From the NCBI RefSeq assembly GCF_900094705.1, contig NZ_FMAR01000001.1:186001-250000 (forward strand): a stretch of DNA of 64,000 bases, given 5' to 3'. The DNA is from Chitinophaga costaii. GTDB lineage: Bacteria > Bacteroidota > Bacteroidia > Chitinophagales > Chitinophagaceae. A model generated the notes under the pieces. It saw only the letters and a program-made list of their open reading frames with translations, was not told the DNA's origin and did no database searches. The translations under genes and the position numbers were made by a program. Each line of letters starts with the position of its first letter. Position 1 is the stretch's first letter. Shown in pieces: positions 14,654-24,125 of this stretch.

Positions 14654-17080
14654 TCATCTTCCTGGCGCAAACGTAAGGTGGTAGCGGATATTAGGATCGT
14701 CGCTGTGTGCTCCGTCGAAAACGTGCAATGGATAATACCGGCCCTGTACCCAATCACTCACCATATTATCATAGTAAGGCGAACCGGGATTACCGCTTTG
14801 TCCGCCAGGGTAAATACCGTAGGCTTCGGTTTGTGCTGTTAGTTCTACTACCATGCGCCAGGATGGACCATGGCCTTGCTTGGTAGCGTTTACAATGTGC
14901 GGTCCGCCGCCGGTGCGCAGGTGCATGCGGCTGAATGCCGGCAGGCGGGCCAGGTGCTGAATATCCGTACCCCGGGCAAGGCCCAGTGCCAGGTGACCGG
15001 TTCTATCCAGCGAATCGGCGGTGCTGACTGCCTTTACAAAAGCTTGTTGTACCAGTTGGGAAAGATCTTCTTGTTGGGGCGTATGCACATCATCGATAAA
15101 GTGCATAGAGGAGTCGCGTAGCAGCCATTGCAAGGTCGTAACCGAGGCAGGACGTTCCAGCACAAGATTATCACCGCGGTCCAGGTCATCGTCCCAAAGG
15201 CCGGCTTCCAGGTTAGCCCACCATAGGTTAAATACGGTAGCTGCTTTACTTTGGGCATCGGCCACCAGGTTCCAGTGTGCAACCAGATCGTAGTATTGTA
15301 CCTGCGTTTTCGTGAGCAAAGCTGGCTTAAAATGCCGTTCCAGCAAGGGAATAGCGGCACGTGCAAAAAGATTGGTATAATCCGTTTGCAAAGCCTTCAT
15401 ATCATCGCTGGTAATTTGATCCATGGCCGCCAGTTGTTCATTGATCCGCTTGCCCCGGAACACATCGTACGATCCAATGACGGGGTAAGGATAGGTAGTA
15501 TCTGTAGGATTTTGATTGGCAGATGCAATAAATCCGCGTTCGGGATTTTTAATGTGGGGGTTTTCTTCCTGGGGAATAAAACCCTGCCAGTCGAACGTAG
15601 TGTCTGTGCCAGGCAGCAGGTATTGGCCCTGGCCCTTCCAGCGCAGGGGATACTGCCCGTTGTGCCAGATGGCAATGTCGCCGTCCTTGCTGGCAAAGGC
15701 GAAGTTCTGTGCAGGGCAGGCGTAGGTTTTCAACGCATCCACATACGCTTCATAATTCTTGGCGTGGTTCAGCTTCAGGAAGGTCATCAACTCATCCGAT
15801 GGGTCATGGGCTTTCCAACGCATAGCGATGGCGCGTTTATCGCCATTTTTTTGGGGAAAAGCGGTATCGTATATCACCGGCCCCCAGTGGGTGTATGCCA
15901 CCGTATCGTGCAGGGTGGCGGCGCCGCGTATCACGATATCTTCTATGCGGGGCGTGGTGGGCTGAAAGCTGCCGTTGAACAAATATTGACGGCCATGATC
16001 GTTGAGCTGCACGAGGTAATAATCTTTAACATCTTCTTCCGCATTGGTAACGCCCCAGGCAATGTGGTCATTAAACCCGATCACCACGCCGGGTGCGCCG
16101 GGCAGGGAGGCGCCGTACACGTTCATGTCGTTTACTTTTATCTGCACTTCATACCATAGCGATGGCAGGTGCAGGCCCAGATGAGGATCGCTGCACAGAA
16201 TAGGCGCGCCGGAGCGGGTTTTGCGTCCGCTCACGGCCCAATTATTAGAGCCGTTGTCCAGGTCGGGCTTATCCTGTTTAAAGTGTAACAATTGCTGTAC
16301 GCCGGAGATCACGCTATCCGGCGGGGCTATGGCCTTTACGGAGGGAGCCGGATATGCGGTACCAATAGGAATGATAGGATCAAGGGAATCGTTGCGGCTG
16401 GGATACATCTTGCTGGCATCGGCCACGCCAAAGAGGTGGCAGGCATTGGTAAAATCCATATCGTTGTCGTAACCCGCCAGGTCGTCTGCCATGTATTTAA
16501 GCAGCAGCGCGCATTTCAGCGGGGTCCAGTCTTCGGGTTGATAATCCAGCAATTTATATTCCACCGGCAGGTGGGCGGCATCCAGTTGGTGGATGTAAGC
16601 ATTCACGCCGGCGGTATAAGCATCTACCGCCTGTTTGGTAATGGTGTCCTGCTCCATCACGCGCAGCGAGTTTTCTGCGCCATACACCATGCCTTTGCGG
16701 CGCTGCATCCGGTCGAAGTGCAGGGTAACACGGCCCAATATTTCCGACAGGCGGCCAGCGGCGGCGCGGGTTTGCAGTTCCATTTGCCAGAGGCGGTCGC
16801 GCGCGTGCAGGTAGCCCTCCACGTAATAGGCATCGGGCAGGTTGGTAGCAAAGATATGGGGTACCATGCGCTCATCCAGCCACACGTTTACCTTCCCGGT
16901 AAGGGCGGGCAGCCGCAGGTCTTCGTTATAATTTTTGCTGATGGGCGTTGCGTTTTGCCAGAAGCCTTGCTGGGGGCTGAGGAGTTTACCAAAAGGCGGT
17001 ACGCTGCCCCATTTATGGCCCAGTACAAAAATGAGGACCAGCGTAACAATGGCACTGCTGAAAAAGGGAAGGATTCTCAT
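14654..17080 (-). CDS. penicillin acylase family N-terminal-nucleophile hydrolase
   Basis: This 808-residue enzyme has an N-terminal hydrophobic signal or anchor (residues 7-21). The alpha part contains the family's HIFATNLPDAYYVEGYLHARDRLWQME region (short forms at 75-101). The maturation site is NGSNNWAVSG, with Ser278 becoming the N-terminal nucleophile of the beta chain after self-cleavage. FNDHIAWGVTNAEED near 345 and the Asn in NQNPT near 510 match the oxyanion and conserved regions. Members hydrolyse amide bonds in beta-lactams, acyl-homoserine lactones or cyclic lipopeptides in the periplasm. It is full length, and the substrate cannot be told from sequence. bioF lies 28 bases upstream on the same strand. 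Confidence 0.92.
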   Translation of the reverse strand: MRILPFFSSAIVTLVLIFVLGHKWGSVPPFGKLLSPQQGFWQNATPISKNYNEDLRLPALTGKVNVWLDERMVPHIFATNLPDAYYVEGYLHARDRLWQMELQTRAAAGRLSEILGRVTLHFDRMQRRKGMVYGAENSLRVMEQDTITKQAVDAYTAGVNAYIHQLDAAHLPVEYKLLDYQPEDWTPLKCALLLKYMADDLAGYDNDMDFTNACHLFGVADASKMYPSRNDSLDPIIPIGTAYPAPSVKAIAPPDSVISGVQQLLHFKQDKPDLDNGSNNWAVSGRKTRSGAPILCSDPHLGLHLPSLWYEVQIKVNDMNVYGASLPGAPGVVIGFNDHIAWGVTNAEEDVKDYYLVQLNDHGRQYLFNGSFQPTTPRIEDIVIRGAATLHDTVAYTHWGPVIYDTAFPQKNGDKRAIAMRWKAHDPSDELMTFLKLNHAKNYEAYVDALKTYACPAQNFAFASKDGDIAIWHNGQYPLRWKGQGQYLLPGTDTTFDWQGFIPQEENPHIKNPERGFIASANQNPTDTTYPYPVIGSYDVFRGKRINEQLAAMDQITSDDMKALQTDYTNLFARAAIPLLERHFKPALLTKTQVQYYDLVAHWNLVADAQSKAATVFNLWWANLEAGLWDDDLDRGDNLVLERPASVTTLQWLLRDSSMHFIDDVHTPQQEDLSQLVQQAFVKAVSTADSLDRTGHLALGLARGTDIQHLARLPAFSRMHLRTGGGPHIVNATKQGHGPSWRMVVELTAQTEAYGIYPGGQSGNPGSPYYDNMVSDWVQGRYYPLHVFDGAHSDDPNIRYHLTFAPGR

Positions 17081-17107
17081 AATGGTAAAGTACGAAAATT
17101 GTATAGC

Positions 17108-18223
17108 TTATGCACCGGCCCGTACTATTTCTATGAGGCGCGCCACTTCTGCACGGGTATTAAAACTATGCAGCACTACCCGCAGCCGCTCCTGTCCTTT
17201 GGGTACCGTGGGATGCAGGATGGCCCGCACATCCAGTCCGCCGGCCTGCAATTGCTCCGCCAGCCTGCGAACAGCCACATTGCCCGGTGCCAGAATGGGT
17301 TGAATGGGGGTTTGGCTGGGCAGTAACCGCCCAGCGGGCAATGCCTCCCGCAATTGTACAATGAGTTGCTGCAAATGCAGCCGCTCCGCATCCATGCCCG
17401 GAAACAGGCTGTAAGCCGCCACGATGGCGGCAATGGAAGCCGGTGGCAATGCGGTGGTATAAATGAAGGACCGGGAAAAATTGATCAGGTAATCGCGCAG
17501 CAGGGCAGATCCCAGCACAATAGCCCCATGGCAGCCCACCGCCTTGCCGAAGGTGTGTACCCTTGCAAAACAATAAGGCACCAGCCCAAGGTGCTGCACC
17601 AGCCCTTCTCCCTGCGCGCCAATTACACCGGTAGCATGGGCTTCGTCTACGATAAGGTAAGCGCCCGTTTCACGACATAGCGCCGCCATGGCGGCCAGGG
17701 GGGCCTGATCGCCATCCATGGAATACACCGACTCTACGGCCACGAATACACGCCCGCTGCCGTGGCCTACTTTTTTCCGGAGGTCTTCCAGGTCGTTGTG
17801 TACAAAAGAGAATGCCTGCGCCCGCGATAAACGGATGCCATCCCGGATGCTGGCATGTATCAGCGCATCGTACACGATGGTATCGCCCTTCTGGGGTACG
17901 CAGGAAAACAGGCCCACATTGGCATCGTAACCCGCATTAAAAAGAAGACCGGCACTCGCCTGATGAAAGGCCGCCAGTTGCGTTTCTGCGGCCATTATGG
18001 CCGCATAGTTTCCCGCCAGCAGGCGCGACCCGGTACTGCCCGGACGCTGATCGCCGGCGGCTAATATGGACTGCACCTTCGCCTGCATGGCCGCACTGGC
18101 CGCCAGCCCCAGGTAATCATTGGAACAAAAATCTACCTGGCCCACCGGCAGGCTCAAGGTCCGGAAAGCATGCTGCGCCCGCCGCGCGTCGAGTTGAGCA
18201 TGCAGGAATTCTTCACTTTGCAT
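17108..18223 (-). CDS. bioF: 8-amino-7-oxononanoate synthase-like PLP enzyme
   Basis: This 371-residue protein belongs to the alpha-oxoamine synthase family. Signatures are FCSNDYLGLA, GSTGSRLLAGN, NAGYDANVG, H123 in DALIHASIRDG, VDEAHATGV (Asp193/His196 around PLP) and HTFGKAVGCHGA with the PLP-binding Lys227. BioF condenses pimeloyl-ACP with alanine to make the biotin precursor KAPA. No other biotin gene adjoins it, so a different acyl-CoA partner (as in KBL or serine palmitoyltransferase relatives) remains possible, although its short length fits BioF best. It lies just upstream of the acylase gene on the same strand. Confidence 0.82.
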   Translation of the reverse strand: MQSEEFLHAQLDARRAQHAFRTLSLPVGQVDFCSNDYLGLAASAAMQAKVQSILAAGDQRPGSTGSRLLAGNYAAIMAAETQLAAFHQASAGLLFNAGYDANVGLFSCVPQKGDTIVYDALIHASIRDGIRLSRAQAFSFVHNDLEDLRKKVGHGSGRVFVAVESVYSMDGDQAPLAAMAALCRETGAYLIVDEAHATGVIGAQGEGLVQHLGLVPYCFARVHTFGKAVGCHGAIVLGSALLRDYLINFSRSFIYTTALPPASIAAIVAAYSLFPGMDAERLHLQQLIVQLREALPAGRLLPSQTPIQPILAPGNVAVRRLAEQLQAGGLDVRAILHPTVPKGQERLRVVLHSFNTRAEVARLIEIVRAGA

Positions 18224-18238
18224 GCGCCAAAGCTAATT

Positions 18239-18246
18239 ATCTTTGC
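18239..18246 (+). promoter_or_regulatory. -7 box upstream of miaE
   Basis: TATCTTTG matches the Bacteroidota -7 consensus TAnnTTTG. CTTTG at 18217-18221 lies about 17 bases upstream, as a -33 element should. It would give a leader of about 120 bases before miaE. Confidence 0.5.
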
Positions 18247-18370
18247 GCAACCCTGCACAGGTGATGGCTGTTCTACCGCGAAGGGGTGGTAAAAAAACCT
18301 TCGCCGGCGTTCAGCACCACAACAGGAGCACGGGATACACCCTGCCGGGTATCTTGTTTAATTTATCATC

Positions 18371-18967
18371 ATGAGTAAAGTTTCCATTCTCGGTTTAAAA
18401 CTGCCCAGCGATCCGCGTTGGGTGAACCTGGCTTCCATTTCTCTGTCGGAAGTGCTGACCGATCACGCTTTCTGCGAACAGAAGGCCGCTACCTCCTGCA
18501 TTTCCCTGATCCAGCGATATCCCGAAAAAGAAAGGTTGGTGCAAGAACTGTCGCCCATCGTTACAGAAGAATGGGGGCATTTCCGCCAGGTATATGCCGA
18601 AATGCAGAAACGGGGTTTTATGCTGGGCCGCCAGCGCAAAGACATGTACGTAAATGCGCTTCAGGAACACCAGGTAAAAGGCGGCCATCCCGATGACGTG
18701 CTGCTGGATCGCCTGCTCATTTTTGCACTCATAGAAGCCCGTAGCTGCGAACGTTTCCGCCTGCTGAGTGAAGGGCTGGATGATGCATACCTGCGCGAAT
18801 TTTACCGTAAGTTTATGATCTCCGAAGCAGGTCATTACCGCCTGTTCATTGACCTGGCACATGCATATTTACCGGAAGAAAAAGTGCGCACTCGCTGGCA
18901 GGAATGGTTGAAAATGGAAGCCGCTATCATGGACAACCTGGAAGTGCGGGGAGATAGAATGCATTAA
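18371..18967 (+). CDS. miaE: tRNA-(ms2io6A)-hydroxylase
   Basis: This 198-residue protein is a ferritin-like diiron monooxygenase. DHAFCEQKAA, EEWGHF, EARSCERF and SEAGHYRLF supply the Glu and His iron ligands spread over a four-helix bundle. MiaE hydroxylates the isopentenyl side chain of ms2i6A-37 in tRNAs that read UNN codons. It stands alone, convergent with the patatin gene, with only nine bases between the two stops. Length is normal. Confidence 0.88.
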   Translation: MSKVSILGLKLPSDPRWVNLASISLSEVLTDHAFCEQKAATSCISLIQRYPEKERLVQELSPIVTEEWGHFRQVYAEMQKRGFMLGRQRKDMYVNALQEHQVKGGHPDDVLLDRLLIFALIEARSCERFRLLSEGLDDAYLREFYRKFMISEAGHYRLFIDLAHAYLPEEKVRTRWQEWLKMEAAIMDNLEVRGDRMH

Positions 18968-18976
18968 AACAATGCA

Positions 18977-21229
18977 CTAAAAATTAAACCCTACGTTTAC
19001 ATAAAAGCCCACAGTTTCTGATTGATCAGAGTAGATCAACGATGCTTCAATGGGACCCAATGCAGAGCTGTAACCCGCTCCCAGGGCGTACCCGCTGAGA
19101 TAGTTATATTTCACCCGGGCTTTGTCTGCATAGTTATAAATAGCTACGTTGGCCCGGGGAATAATGAAGAGGTTATTCAAACACTCATACTGGTATTTTA
19201 TGCCCAATGTGCTGATACTACCCGTCAGTACCTCTCCTTCGTACAAGCCGGCAAAAGGTATCTGGTAACGCACCTGGTCTGTAAGGCCACCTACGATATA
19301 GTTATTCACAATATTGGGGCGGTAGCCCAGGTTCACCGCAGCATTGGTAGAAAAATCAAATGCACTTTTGTGGCTGGCCCGCACATAATAATTTACTTTC
19401 AGTAACAACCGCCTGTAGTTATCGAAATTCAGCCTGGTCGTGTCACCGGGATTGGAAGCCTGGTAAAAATTGAAGTTGGGATGATGACTATACACCTCCC
19501 CCGCCTCCAGTTGTATGGAGACGCCTTTTGTCGGGAATACGGTGCGATTCAGTGTATTGAGTCCATAATAAAAATAAGAGTTCAGTTGCCGTGTATGCCC
19601 GCTTACTTCCACATAGGACGATATTTTGGGTTTTAGCCAGATATGTTCCCACTGCGTGGCAATGCCGAATATCATTTTATTGTTCAAAGCGTATTGCAGG
19701 CTACCACCAGCATCCAGGTATTTGCTATTGTACTCCTGAAGCTGGCGGAAGTTTTCATAAATGGGTAGGTCGTTGTTTTCAAAATTGGTGTACAAGCGGA
19801 AACCAATGTTGCGTTGCCGGCCCAGGTATTTAAGAAATTCACCCTTCAGGCGTGGGTTTTCACTCAAGCCTGCGGTAAGGAAGGCATTGGAGTTTTTAAC
19901 CAGAAAGTTACGGCGGGTAATGTTTAGAATGGCGCTAACGCCTGTGTAGGTATTATAATTGAGGGCCGCCTTCACATAAGTCAGCGGTGTTTCTTCCACA
20001 TGGATGTCCATCAGTACTCGGTTTCCTCCCTGAGGCTCCAGGCGGTAGGTAACTTCCTTATAGAACCGTGTTCCATATACGTTCTGCACGGCTTTATGAA
20101 TCTGGTCGTCATTGTACCACTGCCCTATCTTCAGGCCGGTTTTGCCCACAAAGAAACTGGAATCGGAGTGTACCAGCCCGTTCACACGCAGGGCGGTAAG
20201 CTGCACCCGGTTGATCTCCGGCATACGGCATACTACGGGTGCCGCATCGGGATACAAGGCCCGCAGGGAATCTGCCAGGTGTTTAAAAACCGGATAAAAC
20301 TGGCGGCCCAACCGCTTGCCTTTATCGATAATAGAATCCACGCTGCTGAAACTAGCCGCAGAATATTCACGTAATTCATGCTGGATAAAAACATCGGTTA
20401 CCTTTCGTTCCTCTTTAAAGTCCATCGCGTCTTTGTAAAAGCCCAGCTGGTAAATCATATCCAGCGGGGTTTTCAACTCAGCAGCTTTGCGCAGTCCCTG
20501 GCCTACGTTGCTACCAATGGTGATGTTGGCCCCCATGTCTTTCAGGGTGAGTACGGGGAAGTTGCGTACTACACCGCCATCCACCAGCTTTTGATCGCCT
20601 ATCTCTACGGCGCTGAACACAGATGGAATGGCGATGCTGGCCCTTACCGACATCACAATATCGCCGGAGTCCAGGGTTACCCTATCACCTGTGGCGATGT
20701 CGGTGGCGATACATTTAAAAGGAATATTGAATTTAGAAAAATCGCGCAGGTTTTGCACCGGCCAGAATAACTGTGCCAGTTGCAGCCACAGCTCCTCTCC
20801 CACAATCACGCCCGATTCCAGTTTGGGTTTGTTGCCCTGAAAAGGCACTTCCAGGGCATATTTGCCAAATTCACTTTTTTCTTCGTAACTGATTTCACTG
20901 AGCAGGGGGCGGTTGGAAAAGAGGCGCGGCCAGTTAATGCGGCGGGCGATGGCTTCGATGGTATCTGCAGAGTAACCCACGGCATAGAGTGCGCCCACAA
21001 TACTACCCATGCTGGTGCCTGCCACGTAATCTATTTTCAGGCCGGCGCTGTCAATGGCTTCCAGGATGCCGATGTGGGCCAATCCCTTCGCCCCACCCCC
21101 ACTCAGAGCCAAGCCTATGCGGGGCCGCTGGTCATTCGTTTGGGCCGATGCAACAAAACATGTCCCGGCAAGTACCAGGAACAACCCACAACAATAACGG
21201 TATATGCGCGCCAGAAAAACAAAATCCAT
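18977..21229 (-). CDS. patatin-like phospholipase with POTRA and outer-membrane barrel
   Basis: This 750-residue protein begins with a signal peptide (about 12-29). The patatin domain follows: GLALSGGGAKGLAHIG (oxyanion loop), GTSMGSIVG with nucleophile Ser73, and DGGVVRNFPV with the catalytic Asp near 217. A POTRA-like segment (about 330-420) leads into a C-terminal Omp85-type beta barrel (about 430-750) ending in GFNF. This layout is that of PlpD-like type V secretion proteins, in which the lipase is exported by its own barrel. Here it is probably an outer-membrane lipid esterase. The short gap to the next gene upstream suggests a run with the GSCFA gene. Confidence 0.88.
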   Translation of the reverse strand: MDFVFLARIYRYCCGLFLVLAGTCFVASAQTNDQRPRIGLALSGGGAKGLAHIGILEAIDSAGLKIDYVAGTSMGSIVGALYAVGYSADTIEAIARRINWPRLFSNRPLLSEISYEEKSEFGKYALEVPFQGNKPKLESGVIVGEELWLQLAQLFWPVQNLRDFSKFNIPFKCIATDIATGDRVTLDSGDIVMSVRASIAIPSVFSAVEIGDQKLVDGGVVRNFPVLTLKDMGANITIGSNVGQGLRKAAELKTPLDMIYQLGFYKDAMDFKEERKVTDVFIQHELREYSAASFSSVDSIIDKGKRLGRQFYPVFKHLADSLRALYPDAAPVVCRMPEINRVQLTALRVNGLVHSDSSFFVGKTGLKIGQWYNDDQIHKAVQNVYGTRFYKEVTYRLEPQGGNRVLMDIHVEETPLTYVKAALNYNTYTGVSAILNITRRNFLVKNSNAFLTAGLSENPRLKGEFLKYLGRQRNIGFRLYTNFENNDLPIYENFRQLQEYNSKYLDAGGSLQYALNNKMIFGIATQWEHIWLKPKISSYVEVSGHTRQLNSYFYYGLNTLNRTVFPTKGVSIQLEAGEVYSHHPNFNFYQASNPGDTTRLNFDNYRRLLLKVNYYVRASHKSAFDFSTNAAVNLGYRPNIVNNYIVGGLTDQVRYQIPFAGLYEGEVLTGSISTLGIKYQYECLNNLFIIPRANVAIYNYADKARVKYNYLSGYALGAGYSSALGPIEASLIYSDQSETVGFYVNVGFNF

Positions 21230-21244
21230 CTACCCTAAAGGTAA

Positions 21245-22234
21245 TTATTTACGATGTTCCTTTGTATTGAAATATGCAGCCTCTGATGATAAATCAAGGA
21301 AGGGATGTGCCGCCTGTAACGCCCCGGTTTTTTGAGCATACCGGGCCAGGAACTGCTGGTGCTGCGGTGTTGCCGGATTAAAGGGCCGGTGTGCAGCAGC
21401 CTGGCGCAGTTCCTGTACCGCGTGCAACAATGCCAGTTCCGCCGGCGCCAGTGCATATTTACAAAATTGCTCCCACACATATTGCACAGCCATCTCGTTG
21501 GGATGCACCAGGTCTTCCTTATAAAACCGGTAGTCACGCAGGTCATCTATCACTAGTTCGTAGGCCGGGAAATAATGCAGGCGCTCAAACTTATGGACCA
21601 TGTGATGCACGGCCTGCAATAAAATGGCTTTGCTCAAATTATTTTCCACCACCCCATCGCGCACATGCCGCACCGGGCTTACGGTAAAGAGTATACGCAC
21701 CTGGCGGTTACGGAAAAATAACCGGTGCATAACGTTATCCAGGGAGGTGATGATCTCTTCAACGCTGAGCAGTTTTTTATTGAAGGTATGGGCCGGCGCT
21801 TTGTGGCAATTGGCCACTAGCCGCCCGCTTTCCCTGAGCTGGTAGCCGAAAGCCGTACCCAAGGTAATGATTAGCCAGTCGGCATTCTCTATGCGATGAA
21901 TGGCAGCCTGCTGGGCAACGTTGATCTTATCCAGGGCAGCTTCGGGTGTGGCAGCCGAAAAACGGCTATGGTGGGCCCAGCTATGCCAGAGATCATCTTG
22001 CTGAAAAAGATCATCTGCCGTATAAACTTTACCATCCAGGTAACTTTGCAGTGCCTGGGTAATGCTGAGCGGATTGTATAAAATGCCGTGAGGATTTTGA
22101 AGGACCTGGAACTTGTGCTGCTGCAGTAAATCGCCTATTTCTTCTGCAAAGCAGGAGCCAAGCAGCAAAAATCTGTCGCTGTAGCGGAGGGAGGGCGAAA
22201 GCGGCGCAACCGGAAAGGTAAGACGGAAGTTCAT
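21245..22234 (-). CDS. GSCFA-domain protein (SGNH-like hydrolase)
   Basis: This is a 329-residue protein. LLLGSCFAEEIGDLL near residues 26-40 is the name-giving GSCFA motif, and NPHGILYNP and HSRFS follow as in the family. VSPVRHVRDG and HYFPAYELVIDDLRDYRFY complete the signature. GSCFA proteins belong to the SGNH/GDSL superfamily and are probably esterases acting on glycans or lipids; the exact substrate is unknown. It has no signal peptide. It sits between the HMG-CoA lyase-like gene and the patatin gene on the same strand, with short gaps. Confidence 0.88.
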   Translation of the reverse strand: MNFRLTFPVAPLSPSLRYSDRFLLLGSCFAEEIGDLLQQHKFQVLQNPHGILYNPLSITQALQSYLDGKVYTADDLFQQDDLWHSWAHHSRFSAATPEAALDKINVAQQAAIHRIENADWLIITLGTAFGYQLRESGRLVANCHKAPAHTFNKKLLSVEEIITSLDNVMHRLFFRNRQVRILFTVSPVRHVRDGVVENNLSKAILLQAVHHMVHKFERLHYFPAYELVIDDLRDYRFYKEDLVHPNEMAVQYVWEQFCKYALAPAELALLHAVQELRQAAAHRPFNPATPQHQQFLARYAQKTGALQAAHPFLDLSSEAAYFNTKEHRK

Positions 22235-22285
22235 GATGCGTGTGTAGTAAGTAGTAGCAAGGAAGGGTGCATGCCGTGCAGTGGC

Positions 22286-23134
22286 TTATGGAACAAATAT
22301 CTTTTCCGCCAGGCGGTAGGCCTTTTCCCACGCCACTTTATCCAGTGCGGGTTTGGCTCGTTGCCTGGCCAGGAAATCGAGCAGGTTTTCGGTAGCAATA
22401 TTACCGACCAGTTCATCCTTAGCCATCGGGCATCCACCTATGCCTTTGATGGCGCTATCGAAGCGGCGGCAACCCTGGTCCCAGGCGGCGCGCACCTTTT
22501 CTTCCCACTGGTGGGGTGCGGCATGAAAGTGCGCGCCAAATTCTACGGCAGGATAGGCCGGCACCAGGGCTTTGTACAGGTAGCTAATCGTGGGCGGGTC
22601 TGCCAGGCCTACAGTATCGGCCAGGGAAATAATGGGAATTTCCAGCGCGGCCAGCTCGCTCACCCATTGCAGCACGATATCAGTATTGTAAGGATCACCA
22701 TATGGATTACCAAAACCCATAGAAATATAAATGACCAGTTGCTTGTTATTTTTTATGCACAACTCCTGGATGGTCTGCACTTCTTCCATCGATGCGGCGA
22801 TGGTTTTATTGGCATTGCGCAGTTGAAAAGTTTCGGAGATAGAAAAAGGGAAACCCAGGTAACGGATAGCATCATGCATCACGGCTTCTTCGGCGCCCCG
22901 CAAATTGGCCACGATGGCCAGCAGTTTACTGCGGCCAGGCAACTGTGTAAGGCCGGCCAGTACCGCCTGCGTATCGGCCATCTGCGGGATGGCTTTGGGC
23001 GATACGAAACTGCCGAAGTCGAGGGTATCAAAACCTACCTGCAACAGTGCGTCTAGGTAGGCAATTTTTTCTACCGTGGCAATGTGCCGGTGCCAGCCTT
23101 GCATAGCGTCGCGGGGACATTCGATAAGTTTCAT
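22286..23134 (-). CDS. hydroxymethylglutaryl-CoA lyase family enzyme
   Basis: This 282-residue TIM-barrel protein belongs to the HMGL-like family. ECPRDAMQGW near residues 5-14 replaces the usual GPRDGLQ motif but keeps the catalytic Arg-Asp. GAHFHAAPHQW carries the metal-binding His-x-His, and GGCPMAKDELVGNIATE holds the catalytic Cys loop. The enzyme cleaves HMG-CoA to acetyl-CoA and acetoacetate in leucine breakdown. The altered RDAMQ could mean a related substrate, but the overall pattern fits HMG-CoA lyase. It is 15 bases downstream of rlmB on the same strand. Confidence 0.85.
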   Translation of the reverse strand: MKLIECPRDAMQGWHRHIATVEKIAYLDALLQVGFDTLDFGSFVSPKAIPQMADTQAVLAGLTQLPGRSKLLAIVANLRGAEEAVMHDAIRYLGFPFSISETFQLRNANKTIAASMEEVQTIQELCIKNNKQLVIYISMGFGNPYGDPYNTDIVLQWVSELAALEIPIISLADTVGLADPPTISYLYKALVPAYPAVEFGAHFHAAPHQWEEKVRAAWDQGCRRFDSAIKGIGGCPMAKDELVGNIATENLLDFLARQRAKPALDKVAWEKAYRLAEKIFVP

Positions 23135-23149
23135 GGGAAGAAATTGAAG

Positions 23150-24025
23150 TTAGGGCGCAATGGCCATCCGTTGTTTCAATGCTTCATATAAAATAATGCC
23201 GGCGGCCACCGAAACATTCAACGATTCGAACTGCCGGCTCATGGGAATGCAGAATAATTTGTCGGTGGCTTTGCGCAGGGCCGGGTAAATGCCTTTGTCT
23301 TCCGAACCCATGATAATGGCCGTAGGGATAGTCCAATCCAGGTTATACAGTGGTTCGGTGGCCTCCATTTCGCTGCCCATTACGGTAATGCCGTTGAGGT
23401 GCAGGGTATCGATGGCTTTCAGCAGGCTGTTAACGCGGCAGATGGAAATTTTTTCCAGTGCGCCGGCAGAAGATTTCATGGCTTCTTCGTTGAGGGCGGC
23501 TATGCCTTTGTCGGGAATAATAATGGCCTGGGCACCGCAGCACACCGCGCTGCGGGCAATGGCGCCAATGTTGCGTACATCTGTAATGCCATCAAGCAGG
23601 AGGAATAAGGGCACCTGCCCACCGTCTACCACCTGGGAAATCACATCCTGAAGGTCCAGGTAATTGATCTCGGTGGTGAGGGCAATAACGCCCTGGTGAT
23701 TAGCGGCCGTAAAACTATTGAGCTTTTCTGCCGGCACCTGGTTGATGGGTATCTGCTGGGCTTCGGCCAGCGCGCGGATCTGTGGGATAATATCACCGGA
23801 AGCGCCGCGCAACATAAATATGCGCTCTAGCGGCTTGCCAGCCTGCAAGGCTTCTATCAATGGCTGACGGCCAATGATAAGGGCAGATTGTTTGGGTTTG
23901 GGCGTACTGTACCGGGAACCGCCGGTTTTGCGGGGTCCGCCCGCCGGTTTGCGAAATCCTTCACCATCTGGTCTGCGGTCGCCGCCTTCTCTTCGCGCGC
24001 CGGAATTGTATTTACGATCGTTCAT
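23150..24025 (-). CDS. rlmB: 23S rRNA 2'-O-methyltransferase, TrmH/SpoU family
   Basis: About 291 residues from ATG 24025, preferred because it starts the basic Gly/Arg-rich tail; another ATG lies 45 bases upstream. After the disordered N-terminal tail comes a SpoU substrate-binding domain (ALIIGRQPLIEAL) and a SPOUT knot. The three motifs are GITDVRNIGAIARSA, AIIMGSEDKGI and IPMSRQFESLNVSVA. RlmB methylates G2251 in the peptidyl-transferase loop of 23S rRNA. The charged N-terminal extension is longer than in enterobacteria but common in Bacteroidota. Other TrmH-family rRNA or tRNA methyltransferases cannot be wholly excluded. Confidence 0.85.
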   Translation of the reverse strand: MNDRKYNSGARREGGDRRPDGEGFRKPAGGPRKTGGSRYSTPKPKQSALIIGRQPLIEALQAGKPLERIFMLRGASGDIIPQIRALAEAQQIPINQVPAEKLNSFTAANHQGVIALTTEINYLDLQDVISQVVDGGQVPLFLLLDGITDVRNIGAIARSAVCCGAQAIIIPDKGIAALNEEAMKSSAGALEKISICRVNSLLKAIDTLHLNGITVMGSEMEATEPLYNLDWTIPTAIIMGSEDKGIYPALRKATDKLFCIPMSRQFESLNVSVAAGIILYEALKQRMAIAP

Positions 24026-24125
24026 TGCTGCAAAGAACGGAAAAAAAGGCGTGCCAGGCGTTTTTTGCATGCCAGGTGTGTGAGTATAGCATTGCCGTTC
24101 CGGTATACAACCGGTAAGCCTTCCC

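Noticed and set aside
15251..17326. Long plus-strand open frames opposite the acylase gene
   Set aside because: They are antisense shadows of a well-supported minus-strand enzyme with all catalytic motifs.
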